From: Macrotrachela quadricornifera
Lineage: Eukaryota; Rotifera; Eurotatoria; Philodinida; Philodinidae
DNA length: 64,000 nucleotides
Direction: 5' to 3'
NCBI GenBank assembly: GCA_022393335.1
Contig: JAJEKB010020870.1
Location: forward strand, 357,707-421,706
Under the pieces are notes generated by a model. That model ran no database searches, was not told the origin of the DNA, and saw nothing but the letters and a program-made list of their open reading frames with translations. Position 1 is the first letter of the stretch; each line of letters starts with the position of its first letter. Shown one piece after another: positions 9,371 through 21,039 of the stretch. The translations under genes and the position numbers were made by a program.

Positions 9371-11422
9371 TCAATGATCTCGATCTTCTGGTGATCGATA
9401 AGGTAAATTAAGATATTGAAAGACTGATTCTTCCGTCGGTGTAGGCAACGGTTGACCTGTATTAATTTTTTCCACACCCTAAATAAATTTAAATTAAATA
9501 ATCATAAAAATAAATTTTCTCATACTTTTCTTATAACACCATGATAAAGACCATGTTGAGAAAGTGACATATTTAAACGACGAGCTAAACGACGCATTGA
9601 TCGATTAAACATATCTGATCCAGTAAAATAAAGTAATGAACAAGCCCATTCGTTTGGTGGTATAAATATGAAATCAATACGACGATGCTAATTAAAGAAA
9701 TATTAATTATAATTAAACGAATTTCTCTTTTATATTTACAAGTGATTCCGGTTCTGGTAAACGACATACACCAAAATAAGTCAGTTGTTCTGAAGTACTA
9801 CCTGCTGTTGTTGATGATGATGATGTTTCAGAATGATTAATTAAATCATGAGTAAGAAATTCTTAAAAAAAAAGATTTTTATTCTATATAAAACTCATTT
9901 TTTTTTAATGAATTTATTTTTTACCAATTTCTTTTAATTTATCAATTAACGGTGCAAGTACAGTTTCATGTATATGTCGTCTTCCATCTTTGAATGTCAT
10001 TAACATATCAATATCACCACAAGATGGCTTTAATCGACGATAACTTCCACACGTTTCAATCATTAGACCAGGTACGACTTCATTAGCTACTTGTTTAACC
10101 TTAGAAAAATAAAGAAAAATTCTTATTTATTCTTTAAAATAATATTTCTATTTACAATTGTTTCAATACGAGTAACTTCATCACGTGGAATACGTGTATT
10201 AAAATCATCATAATATTTTAAACCAATTTGTTGTGTACGTGTAAGACGAGCTCGTGTACGTAAATCATCAAGTGTACGAAAACCTTGTGCAAACCATTGT
10301 TTTGCTGTTTCAGTACCAGCACCCCATACACCAGAAAATAAAGATACTAAAACAAAAATACGATAGAAAATTAAAGATTCTTTTTTATTTTTATCGACTT
10401 ACATGTAGTAACATCATCACGTGACTGGAATGCGGATAATTTTATAAGTCCATTCGTACGAATTATCTCCCAAATTTTATCGGCTAAAGATTGTTTTACA
10501 TATGGTAATGCTTTAATTTCCTGTACATAAAATAGCAAAATTAAAATTAAAATAAACGAATTTTAGTTTACTTCATAGGTACGAATTGGATGTGTACAAC
10601 GTTTCAATGCTTCAATTGCTTTTTGATATGCAATACTACGACCTTTATCATTAGTTATTAAATATAATTTAGACATTTCCTAAAAAAACAATAAAATATA
10701 ATTTTAAAAAAATGTAGAAAAATTATTAATTACTCGTAATTTTTCAATTATTTTTTCATTAGGATTACCGACAATAGGAGTTGATGACGAAGCTTCGGAA
10801 CATAACCATATACCAGTCTATAAAACTTGATTATAACTAAGACATAAAAAAGATCTTTTATTATACCGTTCGGGGTAATTCACCTGGTTGAATTGGTTGA
10901 ATATTAATCTTATTCTAATAAGAAAAAATAAATAAAAATAAAATGATATAATCAAAATAATACTTTTTTTGAACTTGGTTCATCATCAGTATCAGATGCT
11001 GATGATGATATTGTACGTTCTCTTTTTAAAGGTGGTTGTTCTTTTGGTATTTCATCTATAGTTGAAGGATTAGATATTTCTGTTGATGATGATGATACTG
11101 GATGAGAAGGAGTGGCATGAAGTACATAAGTTTGATATGGTAAAAGTTTATTTTGTTTGATTGAGTCACTTAACCATTGTGTTCGAATGAAAACTGGGCA
11201 TGATGATGATGATGATAACGATGAACTTTTTAGTGCTTTATTTGCCGAGAAAAAATCAAGTTCATCATCAATTAAAATAAAAGAATTTTGCGTCGTATGA
11301 TCAACAATCGTAAGACCAAATTTGATACAAGCTTTATTAAAGATCTCTAGACGACGCTTACCTACTCTTAAAAATGAGACAATTTTTGGGAGCGATGTAT
11401 CATCGGTCATTCGTTTATACAA
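9371..11422 (-). CDS. POLL: DNA polymerase lambda (family X, BRCT domain)
   Basis: Predicted 524-aa nuclear repair polymerase used in non-homologous end joining and base-excision gap filling. Ten exons: 11422-10964, 10914-10867, 10817-10734, 10679-10572, 10520-10403, 10346-10156, 10099-9925, 9861-9740, 9687-9526, 9478-9371; introns 47-63 nt with all phases consistent. A BRCT domain (about residues 10-95) is followed by a Ser/Pro-rich linker with basic patches ([12 protein letters not shown]). The 8-kDa lyase domain has the Schiff-base Lys in [10 protein letters not shown] (about K217). The fingers/palm region carries [16 protein letters not shown] and CGSYRR, with catalytic Asp in CGDIDMLMT (about D365 and D367) and in HRRIDFIF (about D440). 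[13 protein letters not shown] and the C-terminal [25 protein letters not shown] match vertebrate POLL closely, near its 575-residue length. An alternative start at the second Met (11410) is possible. The gene appears intact. Confidence 0.95.
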
Positions 11423-12995
11423 TAGTAATATAGTATGATGTCAAGGATCAATGACTCATATTTTTTATAACAGATTAGAAAGTGATTGATGCACTTCAGT
11501 TATAGATATAGAGTAATTAATTTTTTTTGGATGATAATATATCAAATGATTTCCCATTTCATTCTAATTTGAATGTATTATCTCCAATTTGGGGCAAATT
11601 TACAAGAGATCTGTTTGAAACGATTAAGTTTTTCATAGCACTGCCCTCTATATTTTTTCACTATTGTTGGTTTAACAAACACATAATGTAGTCTTGTTGC
11701 TTGGCTTCTAATTTCCTTTGTTCATAGGGAAACAACCTTCTCAATGGCAAATATTTAAAAAAAAAAACTATCTCTTCAAAATTGAATCTTGTTAAGTTTT
11801 TTATTATTTTGTGATAGATACGAATAAATTAGAATATTTTTGATTTTTTCGTTGTTTGTTTTTTTTCTATAGATTCCGATAGTGAGAAGTGCATTTGTTA
11901 TAAGTATATTGAATAAAACGACTTTTTTGAGAGACATTACAGCATTTATTTGCGAAACAATAGAGTACAATCGAGCATTACATTTTTTTTTCGTTCATCA
12001 TTGGTTAATAATCAATGTCCAGTGGTATCGCTCATAACCTATGAACTAAAATGTTGAGCACGAAAAAATGAATATCGAGAAATAGATAACGATTACAATC
12101 AGAAAAAAATAAATGTATGAAATACGATCAAACACTGATATACATGCTGATATCATAAAATAATTATTTTGAATAAAAACTTACTCTTTATGAAAACGAT
12201 CAGACGACTTAAATAAAAATTTTTTGTTTCATCAAATTCAGGAATGAAACCTCATTGTGTGTGAACATAATATGAATTTATTTTAGGGCACAAGTCATCT
12301 GTTACATGTAAAACTTGGTGATCAATTTTGTTGATTAATTTTCAAGATGGTGATAGAGAATATGACATATCGTATTTTATGCAATGATTTTTCTAAATCG
12401 TAGTGGATTTTTGGAGTTTTATTATTCACAATCCCTGTTTATTTTCAGCTTTTAAGAAAATAAATCTATTCGAAAATCAAATTTAATCTCTATAAATTAT
12501 AAAACTTTTAAAATGTTTCAGCATATTCAATATCGATTTCTCAAAAAGTGGAATTTAAAAAAAATTGCAGTGTAGTAAATTACGACCAAATGCGAAAATA
12601 ATGAAACATTTATACATAATTAATAGCTGATATCTGAAACAACGCTTCATAGATCTATCAAAAACGGTGTTATTTTCGATCTGAAAACGTATATAAAAAT
12701 GAGGTATTTTTGGCAGTGTACCATGCATATATGGCTCGTTTTATTCCGTATCATATGGTATAGAATTACAGATTGTATTTGACCATTTTCACCAACTTTA
12801 TGGATGTACAATGTTTAAATATTTTATACCCTAAAGCCAAAGTAACCGGTCGCAGAGATAACGTATTATGTCCGTTTACAATATTGTTTTGTATTTCGCT
12901 TATCTCAGGACGAGACTTTTCTAGCCTCGAATCCCGCCAGACTTTTATACCTTTTTGACACATAATATATACGCTATTGATTTCTTTAATAGCAT
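11423..12995. other. Intergenic, no gene supported
   Basis: AT-rich sequence with scattered short open frames on both strands. A frame at 12766-12963 is open on both strands over nearly the same span and is not exon-like. Promoter elements for the polymerase gene would lie at the start of this stretch. Confidence 0.4.
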
Positions 12996-13159
12996 GGCTG
13001 AATTCGTTTTTATCATGCTATTCTATAATGTATCAGGTAAACATAATTTTTTCTATCACTTCTAGTAGTCGTATCGCACCATTCGAATATTCTAACCGAT
13101 AAAAAAATTCTAGTTACCTGGCACATTATATAAACAGCATGATAAAGAAGAATTCAGCC
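12996..13159. mobile_element. Short hairpin MITE
   Basis: Inverted arms of about 65 nt start GGCTGAATTCGTTTTTATCA on the left and end in the complement of GGCTGAATTCTTCTTTATCA on the right, with CAGGTAA-type inner segments. The whole unit can fold as one hairpin. Confidence 0.65.
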
Positions 13160-13759
13160 TCCCAATCAGATCAATCACTACCGTCTCATTCCTTATAACA
13201 AAATAACATTATACATAATCTATTAATAAAAAATAAAATTCATATCCACCATTAATATTTACTATTCATTTCGACGCCGAGATGAATCTAAAAAAAAAAA
13301 CATTCTTTATTTAAATACATCATGTTCATCTTGATATCAAGATAAATCTAAACAAAAAAAATACATTACTCAAATCAGAGGTGAGAAAATCAAGTCGAAG
13401 TCAACTCAAATTTCATTTGACTTTAAAAATCTCTGACTTGTCCATCTCTGATTCAAATAAATACTTAGTGTTCATTTCAATATTGGGATGGATACAAGTG
13501 AAGATAAAAAAATTATTTATCAAAATAAATGCTTACTGTCCATTACGATAGTGAGTGAAATGGAAAGAAAGAGAAAAATACAATAAACTGTAACTAACAT
13601 GTTTTCAATATTTTTTCAAATAAATTTAATGTCTTTATATGGTTGTAAATGAAAATTAAAATAAAGAATCAATAAAAATTTTATTAAAAAAAAATTGAAA
13701 ATTGTATTTTCTGACATAACATCAAATGATGAAATAGAATTGTTTAACCACTCTTCAAT
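13160..13759. repeat. Degenerate 65-70 bp repeat units
   Basis: Between about 13260 and 13560 several diverged units recur with the pattern GAT(A/G)AATCTAAA(C)AAAAAAA, then a run to CATTTC or CATCTTGATAT. Read in reverse they resemble the ATTTAGATTTRTCTC units near 36 kb, so this may be an old dispersed minisatellite family. Nothing else is seen. Confidence 0.4.
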
Positions 13760-14890
13760 TTAAGATTTATCTGAATATCTTTTCCCCATCAATTGAATTG
13801 CACCACGAACTATTGGATGTAACTCTGTCGAGTCAGCGTTATCATCCACACTATGTTCATCAACATTATCATGTTTAATAACATTTTGAATCAATTGAGA
13901 ATCTTTAAGAATTATTTTCTGTCCTTCTTCTTTGAGTAAATCATGAACTGTTTCATTGATAAAGATCATTTCATTAAGTGGAATGTAGTCATCGATCGGT
14001 ATAGGCCACGCTGTTTCCATCGATACTTTAATCGGTTTTAATAAAAGATAATGATTAAAATTGAATAGAAAATTTTTTGAATCAGGTGGTGATACAACTA
14101 GAGCCCCGCATGACCGTTGTGAATCGCAGTAGTCGCGTCCACGGCCATGACCTTGGTTAATATTTTTCAGAAGGCTGTGACCGTGAATGGAAGTTGGTCA
14201 CGGACATAAAAATTGTCACATACTTTTTATTATTTAACATTAAAAGATTTATGCTTTTCTTTTCTTTGTAACTATCCTCGTTGCTTTGAACAATATAATC
14301 GTTATCTTTGATTTTCGTCAACGATATACATAGTTAACGAAAAGAAGTCGCCACTCGTTACGAATCAGAAATAATAACCATGACTAATTGTGACCAAAAA
14401 AGTTGGTTACATTGGGCTCTAGATACAATATGGTGCAGCTAGATGAATAGATAAAAGATTATGTAATACATCAAATCGAGTAAATTGAGGAAAAACCATT
14501 GGATTATTAGAGTCATTTGATGTTGAATTTACACCATTAAAATGAGTGATTAATAAAATTGTTGCTTCAGTTTGTTTTGCATATAAAAATAAACACATTC
14601 GTTGACGTGGTCTTAAATGTTTCGATTTTGCAGATTGTTCGCTGGATAAAGATGACGATGATGATGAACTATTTGTTGATGAACTTGAAAATGTTGATGT
14701 TAATACAGTATCGTCAACAGGTAAACCAAGTGCTGCTGTTACAGTATAACACATCCAATAAATTCTTACACTAATTCGTTTAATAGATGGTGTTGTCGAT
14801 AAAATATTTTTTGCATCTATCACTTCATCTATCCACCGATAAAAATGATTATTTTATTCTAATTTCTATGTAAAACTTACTATTAGCCAT
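13760..14890 (-). CDS. Unrecognised gene with transposon-derived second intron
   Basis: Predicted 249-aa protein, family not recognised. Exons: 14890-14881 (10 nt, MAN), 14828-14427, 14097-13760; both introns are phase 1. The second exon contains a serine-rich insert (about 14650-14710) between two apparently structured parts (RISVRIYWMCYTVTAALGLP and RQRMCLFLYAKQTEATILL). The last exon is acidic (MIFINETVHDLLKEEGQKI, VIKHDNVDEHSVDD). The 329-nt second intron coincides with a hAT-type MITE: the donor GT lies in one copy of the target duplication and the acceptor AG spans the element end and the other copy. If this intron is not removed, the protein ends after HLAAPYCI at a TAG supplied by the element. 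A caution: joining through the ancestral empty site would shift the frame by 2 nt, so the gene could instead be broken. Confidence 0.6.
14099..14421. mobile_element. hAT-type MITE with 8-bp target duplication
   Basis: The 323-bp element has inverted ends TAGAGCCC / GGGCTCTA, with looser similarity further in. Flanks are GATACAAC (14091-14098) and GATACAAT (14422-14429), an 8-bp target duplication with one mismatch. The 8-bp duplication and the TAGAG start fit the hAT superfamily. It forms almost the entire second intron of the surrounding gene. It encodes no transposase. Confidence 0.8.
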
Positions 14891-17800
14891 GATCAAATCA
14901 CTATTGTACGAAAAGTCAAAGGGTTTATGTGAAAGACAAAATACTTCACATTAAGATAGAGAAAAGAATTGAACCAACAACGGCAAATGTAATTTACTGT
15001 AAAACCAAAAGTTTAAATTCTGATTTATACAATTGGCTTTATTCCATGTCAGAGATGTACAGCAGGAACCGTTCGAGTCTGATGAACTTCCGGCATATAC
15101 TCGAAGCGGGATTCCAGAACGGTTTTCGGATTCCGTTTCCTATCTATTTCTCGACCATTCCCGAATCTGGATTCAATCTTCGGATACGGCTGTCGTGTCC
15201 AGAACGGATTTCGATGATGATTCCATTAATCTTTTACGGACGACAGGATATGGATCATATTCCATCGTTTTCTGTCTGGTAATGAAAAAACGAAGCAGGT
15301 TCTTATAAATTCTTTATAGAGCTGGAGTTCGTGAACTGAATTTTAAATATTAAAATGTAGGTTCATGTGTTGTTCGATTCGAACGTACATTGCAGCGATA
15401 ATTTCTACTCAATCAATTGGCAATTTTTTTGTCGAAAGTAGATATTGCTCTCGCAGATTTTATTTGTGTTTCATTTGTATAAACTCAGATAAATAAAAAC
15501 CAAAACAAAATCAAAATGTAATATTCGACTGAAACCGAGGTACTAATTAGAGTGTAACTCGAAAGCGTTCATTCATTATGAACTGTTTTTCAATACGGTA
15601 ATAAACAGTCAAAATAATTTTTGGGATGATCATTGACACCATGATAAATTTGAATAATTTGAAAAATGATTAGAAGTGCATTTTCATAAATGATTAGATT
15701 TCTTTCCACCATTTTCGATTTAAAACTGAATTACAAACTATTATCGTGAAAATCATGTGTTTCCGCCGAAATCAATCGATTTATTCAATAATTCTGTCAC
15801 GCAAGCATACATCGCAAGGATTTTGATTTAAAAAGATCTCTATATACTGTAAACTAGAAAATAAGTTATAGAGTTTTTTAACGGATATTCTAAAAATGTC
15901 TATATGAAATCGGCCAAGATTTTCCAAGTATTTGAACATCACTAACGATTTTCAATTTGCAGTTTTTTTCTGGGGAATAAATTTGAATTCATACATTCGC
16001 AAAAATCAAGAATTTCATAAAAACTCGAAAATCAACTAGCGAATAATAAAATTTAAAAATCGTTTGAATGTACCAAAGCTTTTCTAGAATTTTAAAAAAG
16101 TTTAGTGTATGTTTGCTCAGCTATTTAAAGCTCATTTTCTTTATTTTTATTGTTATCATGCAGTATTAATAAACACATATTGACTATTTAACAAAAATAC
16201 TCTCCAAAAATTTCATCGTTAATGTTGCACAATAAAATTAATCCAAATAAAATACATCAAAGATTATCAATAAAAACATAATAAATTGAATACTATTTTT
16301 ACCATCTTCCAAACAGGAATTATACACACGAATTAATGTTTTCCTAATAAGGCATTGATCATACCTAATTACATGGTAGTAGAGATAGTTTTTTACAAAC
16401 TAATATTTCATGCAGTAAAATAATATTTATCAGTTACCTTTATATTGTTTTAGAAACAGTTTCGAAGCCAATTAAATCATGATGTTGACGTTTATATATA
16501 TATATGTGCGTGTGTATTCATTGTGTTACACTTACAAACACTTCACAATCATTGCTACTCAGAAGGATACAATTATAGTTTTGTAGCGGTGAAGCGTTTT
16601 CAAAGATGCAGCGTATTTCTCATCATCAAGACTAAAATTGTATATAATACATTTGAGAGGATAAGATGATTTATCAAACAATATTTTTATAAGAACTGAT
16701 CTCATTTTGGCAATACGTAAGAATTGAGTAAAACATTTCTAAAATTTCAAATTCTCGAAACTGTCTATTTGGTAAGAAATATAGTTCAATTGATAAATGT
16801 TCTGTATTACTGCGACTGTACCACAACTCAGCTTCACTAATCCTGATTCATTGCTTAATCAGCACCCCTATCCAGAATAACAAATGATGTTCACATTAAA
16901 AATGCATAAACCACCACATGTCTCATACAAAGTAGAGTCAATATAATCCAAGAGAAAACATTACACTTTTGCAATTTAGCGCACTTTAACGTATTTCAAT
17001 GCCCTTTGAAAATGCTTTGATATACTTTGTATATATTGAGGTACCTCAAAATACTTTGATGTACTTTAATATAATTTGTGTGTTGTAAAATACCAAAGTA
17101 GGATGTTTCCTTCCTGACATAATACCAAATGCTTCAAAAAAGCCATCAGCATACTATAATAATTCGGAGTGATAATACACACAGTATATCTAGCCCTCTT
17201 GGAAACCTTAAAAAACAACTACAGTGCAAAAACATTAAATATTGTCATATAACATTTGCAGCTTTCAATTATATATCTTTATCACATACACTTTTCGAAC
17301 TATGTACATGTATATATATATATATAGTTACTTTATTATTATTATAAATCTTTTTTTATTTTGTTACATAATATTGTTATAAATGTATTTTTATTCAAGC
17401 TATTTAGATAAGTTTTCTTTCTTATATAGATTTTTATAAAATATTTTACTCATTTTAGTTTTTAATAATATTAATACTATCGGTCTCTGTTTTATTACTT
17501 TGATACTTTATTTATTTAATATGCTATTATGCTTACGATTATTATTAAGTGTATTAATACTCGTCTTAAGGTGAGCATTTGCAACATTCTTCTTATGTTA
17601 TTCTTATTTTTTTGTTAATATTTCATATGATTACTTTTACGAATATTATTGTTTTCATTTTTTTACTGATCTTGCTGCTAATCTGAGCATATCGCAAATA
17701 ATCTAATTTTCATATTAATTATCATATCATAAATTTTAATTATTTTATTATTGTTATGATTAAAATCAATTATTGATGACAAATAAGATTTCTTTGAATT

Positions 17801-17940
17801 CATTCATGAAACACGTATGTCGATGTTTTAGTCACGGTGTTTTTACTTTAAGACTTTGCTACTTCCATTTTTAAAACATTTTTCATTAAGTTTTTTTCTT
17901 TTCGGTATGATAGAAAGTGTTATTTCACTGTCTTGCAGAG
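14891..17940. other. Long stretch without supported genes
   Basis: No exon series or RNA gene was found. 14950-15300 is locally GC-richer with overlapping open frames and several GGATTCCG/CGGATTC-like motifs. About 16985-17110 contains repeats of TACTTTGATGTACTTTA type, and (TA)n runs occur near 16495 and 17310. This is probably decayed repeat DNA. Confidence 0.4.
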
Positions 17941-17955
17941 GGAGGAAGGGTATCT

Positions 17956-18228
17956 GAGCAAAAATAATATGTGGAATCGGTAGAGCTAGTCGAGTTACAT
18001 CTGGAATCACTCTTGTCTAGTTGGAATCGGTCAATATAGCGAATCGTATGCAGAGTTACTGGGTTTTAGGGGGTTTTGGGGAGGTATTTGGCCACTTTCA
18101 GGGTCAACAAAGTGTGTGAGCGAGAAAATAATGTTTGGAATCGATAGAGCTCGTCGAGATGCATTTGGAACCGATCTTGGTTTTTTGGAATCGGTCAGTA
18201 TAGCGAATCGTATGCGGAAATACTCGAA
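17956..18228. repeat. Two diverged copies of a ~110-bp unit spaced 163 bp
   Basis: Copy 1 (17956-18060) and copy 2 (18119-18228) share GGAATCGRTAGAGCTMGTCGA, TGGAATCGGTCARTATAGCG and AATCGTATGC blocks in the same order. This may be a satellite remnant. Confidence 0.6.
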
Positions 18229-18787
18229 TCGCATGCTAAGATAACCTAGGTGTTTTTCGTGCTCTTCTTTGCTTCTTCTTTTATCTTTCATCCATTTGAA
18301 TTATAAAGAGAGCCATCATCTTCTGTTCCTTCAAAGTGCATTTATGATCAATCTAAAAGAATGTTTCGAGAGATAGATGATCAAAGTATTTTCACATAGC
18401 ATTTCATGTTGATTACCTACAACTTTTGTTTGAACACTATGGACGTTGTAATTGAACTCCAAGAGTTACTTTCCGTGAATTTATTAGTCATTGATTTTTT
18501 GCAATTTTTTCACAGAAAGATGAAATATTATTTGAACTGCTGACTAATTAATTACATATGCATCTGAATGATTGCTAGTACTTTATTCTTTTCGATGAAA
18601 AACCTACAGTGACTTCGATAAACAATATATTTTCAGCGAAACGACCAAGTAATTACGATGATTTCGTAGAAAATCACCTTCTAGCATCAATTCCGCTATG
18701 CTTAGTCGTAATCTCGTCATTTATTTTTAGTCTGTCATAAGCCATTTGTAAGCACAAAATGTAGGAACAGTGGTCTTGAAATAATAG

Positions 18788-18796
18788 TATAAAAAG
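18788..18796 (+). promoter_or_regulatory. TATA box of the phospholipase-like gene
   Basis: TATAAAAAG lies 51 nt before the chosen ATG at 18847, which would place transcription start near 18818 and leave a 5' UTR of about 30 nt. Confidence 0.5.
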
Positions 18797-18846
18797 CAAG
18801 TAATGTGGCGTTTAGTTATGCCTTTGCGTTATTGGTTTTTTTAAAA

Positions 18847-19275
18847 ATGATTGCAATAACTTCAAACACAAGAATTTTTATTATGATGATGGTAGTAGCT
18901 ATTTGCATCAAGAGAACGTATGGAAATCCAGCAATTAAGAACCGTATGGTTCGTGTAGCGAATGGATGTGGAGCTGAAGGTGGTCTAACTATCAACTGGC
19001 TTCTCCAAACTGTTGGTGAAGGTGTACTAATTGGATGTTGTAATGCACACGATACATGCTATGAAACATGCGGTCAAACGCAATCTCGATGTGACAATAA
19101 TTTTCAATCATGTCTCAATTCTGCGTGTAATAGACTTGGTGGTTGGTTCGAATGGTGGTCTAATACTCGGCAAGTTTTGTGTAAGCTAGATGGAAATGTT
19201 CTTTTCAATGTTGTTAATGCATTTGGATCGAAAGCATTCAATACTGCTCAACAACAAAGTGGATGTCGTGGATAA
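18847..19275 (+). CDS. Secreted phospholipase A2-like protein
   Basis: Predicted 142-aa secreted enzyme; the family hydrolyses the sn-2 ester of phospholipids using a His/Asp pair and calcium. Residues 1-26 form a signal peptide (FIMMMVVAICI core). A Gly-rich NGCGAEGG segment could form the calcium loop. The active-site helix reads CCNAHDTCYETCG, with the catalytic His next to Asp, followed by RCDNNFQSCLNSAC, the usual disulfide-bonded second helix. The frame is open upstream to 18805, but without an in-frame ATG there. The out-of-frame ATG at 18803 lies before the predicted transcription start. Unlike the other intact genes here it has no intron and sits alone among repeats, which could reflect retroposition or acquisition (inference). 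The PLA2 subgroup is uncertain; a TATA box lies upstream and AATAAA-like signals follow the stop. Confidence 0.85.
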   Translation: MIAITSNTRIFIMMMVVAICIKRTYGNPAIKNRMVRVANGCGAEGGLTINWLLQTVGEGVLIGCCNAHDTCYETCGQTQSRCDNNFQSCLNSACNRLGGWFEWWSNTRQVLCKLDGNVLFNVVNAFGSKAFNTAQQQSGCRG

Positions 19276-19894
19276 CTGAATAGCATTTTTTTTCAAATAA
19301 ATAAGATTAAAATGTTATCTAGATGGGAAAACAAAAAAGTTTCTATTTTGATGAGATAGATATTAATCGGTGAATAGAAAGAAACACATGGGATGATAAT
19401 AAATGTAGGTGACAGCATATTCTCTTTTTTTGTAGAGAAGACTCTTGTAAGAAGAAGTTGTTTACTTGCTTCTTCGCACTTCACTGATTCGTCTAAAAAT
19501 AGTTTACGAATAAAAAGGATTGATTTCCATGAAACTTGGCCAAAGCGTAATCAGAATTGTGAAACTGGAATCTCAGATCAATTTGTTTTGCAATTGCATA
19601 AATGAATAGCTAGGTGATAGTTTTTAGACACGAATTTTACAAGAAAAAGTTGAGAGAGTTTTCAGACGAGTGTTGAGGGTGAGGGTGAGTCAAAGTAAAG
19701 TATGATACGTTTCGACCGTGCATAAGGGTCTCTTCAGATGATCTCGACTTAATTACACATACTATATAAATTCTATTCTAATGATCGTTAGATCACAAAT
19801 AGGACCTTTATATAAATATATATAATTCATCTGAGTCTAATTTTCCGAAGAAAATTAGTAAGGTATCCATATGATAGTGGTGAGTCAAAGCAAA
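19276..19894. other. Intergenic with a hammerhead-like motif
   Basis: No gene is supported. A hammerhead-ribozyme-like core occurs at 19709-19737 on the minus strand (listed separately). The remainder is AT-rich. Confidence 0.4.
19697..19746 (-). ncRNA. Degenerate hammerhead ribozyme-like motif
   Basis: Read on the minus strand: CTGAAGA, then GACCC, a loop, GGTC, then GAAAC and GTATCATAC. This matches the hammerhead order CUGAnGA, stem II, GAAA, short stem III, with GACC/GGTC as stem II and GTAT/ATAC as stem III. Such motifs occur in Penelope-like and some other retroelements. Self-cleavage is not shown, and the core differs from CUGAUGA by one base. Confidence 0.4.
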
Positions 19895-20032
19895 CTACTC
19901 TCTAAAAAGAAGCGTGCCATACAGAACTATTAAGAGTTTTAGACAAGATTATGAACCATTTTAGGTTTCGTTCGTTTATTAATAAGCCATCGAAAGGTTT
20001 TAGACAATTTTAAGAACCAAAACATATGAAAT

Positions 20033-20470
20033 ATGGTTCTAGAGATTCAGAAGAGTTTCATCCTGCACCATTTTTTTTCGTAAAAAATCAGAAAAAGTAC
20101 AAAATGGTTCCAAAGATTCAAAAGAGTTCTATCTCGCATCGCTTTTTTCCCTAAAGAACCATAACAGATAAACAAATGGTTCTAGAGATTTAAAAGAGTT
20201 TTGTCCCGCACCATTTATCTTCGTAAAGATCCATAATAGATAAAAAACGGTTCTAGATATTTAAAAAGGTTTCATCCCGCACCATTCATTTTTGCAGAGT
20301 CATAACAGATAAAAAATGGTTCTAGAGATTGAAAAGAGTTCTATCTCGCACCACTTATTTTTGTAAAGAATCCTAACAAATAAAAAATGGTTCTAGAAAT
20401 TTAGAATGGTTCTATCTCACACCACACTTTTCGTATGAAGAACTTCCTCCACAAAAATGGTTCTAGAGCA
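20033..20470 (+). repeat. Minisatellite, ~71-bp unit, about 6 copies
   Basis: Units begin ATGGTTCTAGAGATT at 20033, 20104, 20176, 20247, 20316, 20387 and 20457 (spacing 69-72 bp) and contain a (C/T)CCGCACCATT-like block. Confidence 0.85.
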
Positions 20471-21039
20471 AGTTACTTGAACCTTTTTGATTGGCTCACT
20501 TATTCGTAATATCAGATATAATTTGCTATTGGATCCTGATTTCTTCAATACCCATGCTTATCTTTTTCAAATACTGAATTTCGAATTAAATTGTATGTTG
20601 CGTTAAGTATGCAGAACTCAGAGAGCTTTACTATATGCTTCGATTATGGCACAATGGCACGAAGTCACACTAAAATTGTCTTAATCTCATAGGTTTCATA
20701 TGAAAACTCCTCAAGACTTCTCAACAGAAAGATTCGCAGTGTCTCTCTTTAATTTATTGTTGACAGATAGAGATTCATAGCATTTCATATAGACATAAGG
20801 ATTAACAGAGAAATGAAGAATTAGATAAATAACAAAACAAGCTAAGTATATAAATAAGATGTCAGTCCCAAACATCACGAGTTACTGACAGATGCAATAT
20901 ATCAAATATAGCAACGCAGGTTATATTAGATATAAGGGATTAGATATAAAAGACGTTTAGAGAGGAGTACGAGGGTAAATATAGAATAAGTTGGTAAGCA
21001 AAAGAAATAAGAAGGTCAGACATTAGAATTAAATGATTA

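Noticed and set aside
12766..12963. Open frames on both strands over the same span
   Set aside because: No splice-site support, domain or codon signature; mutual overlap suggests chance.
14929..15308. Two overlapping plus-strand frames in a GC-richer patch
   Set aside because: No recognisable motif and similar openness in two frames; more likely part of a decayed repeat than a gene.
19665..19690. GAGGGTGAGGGTGAG as possible telomeric repeat
   Set aside because: Too short and not a tandem array; no other telomere-like repeats in the window.
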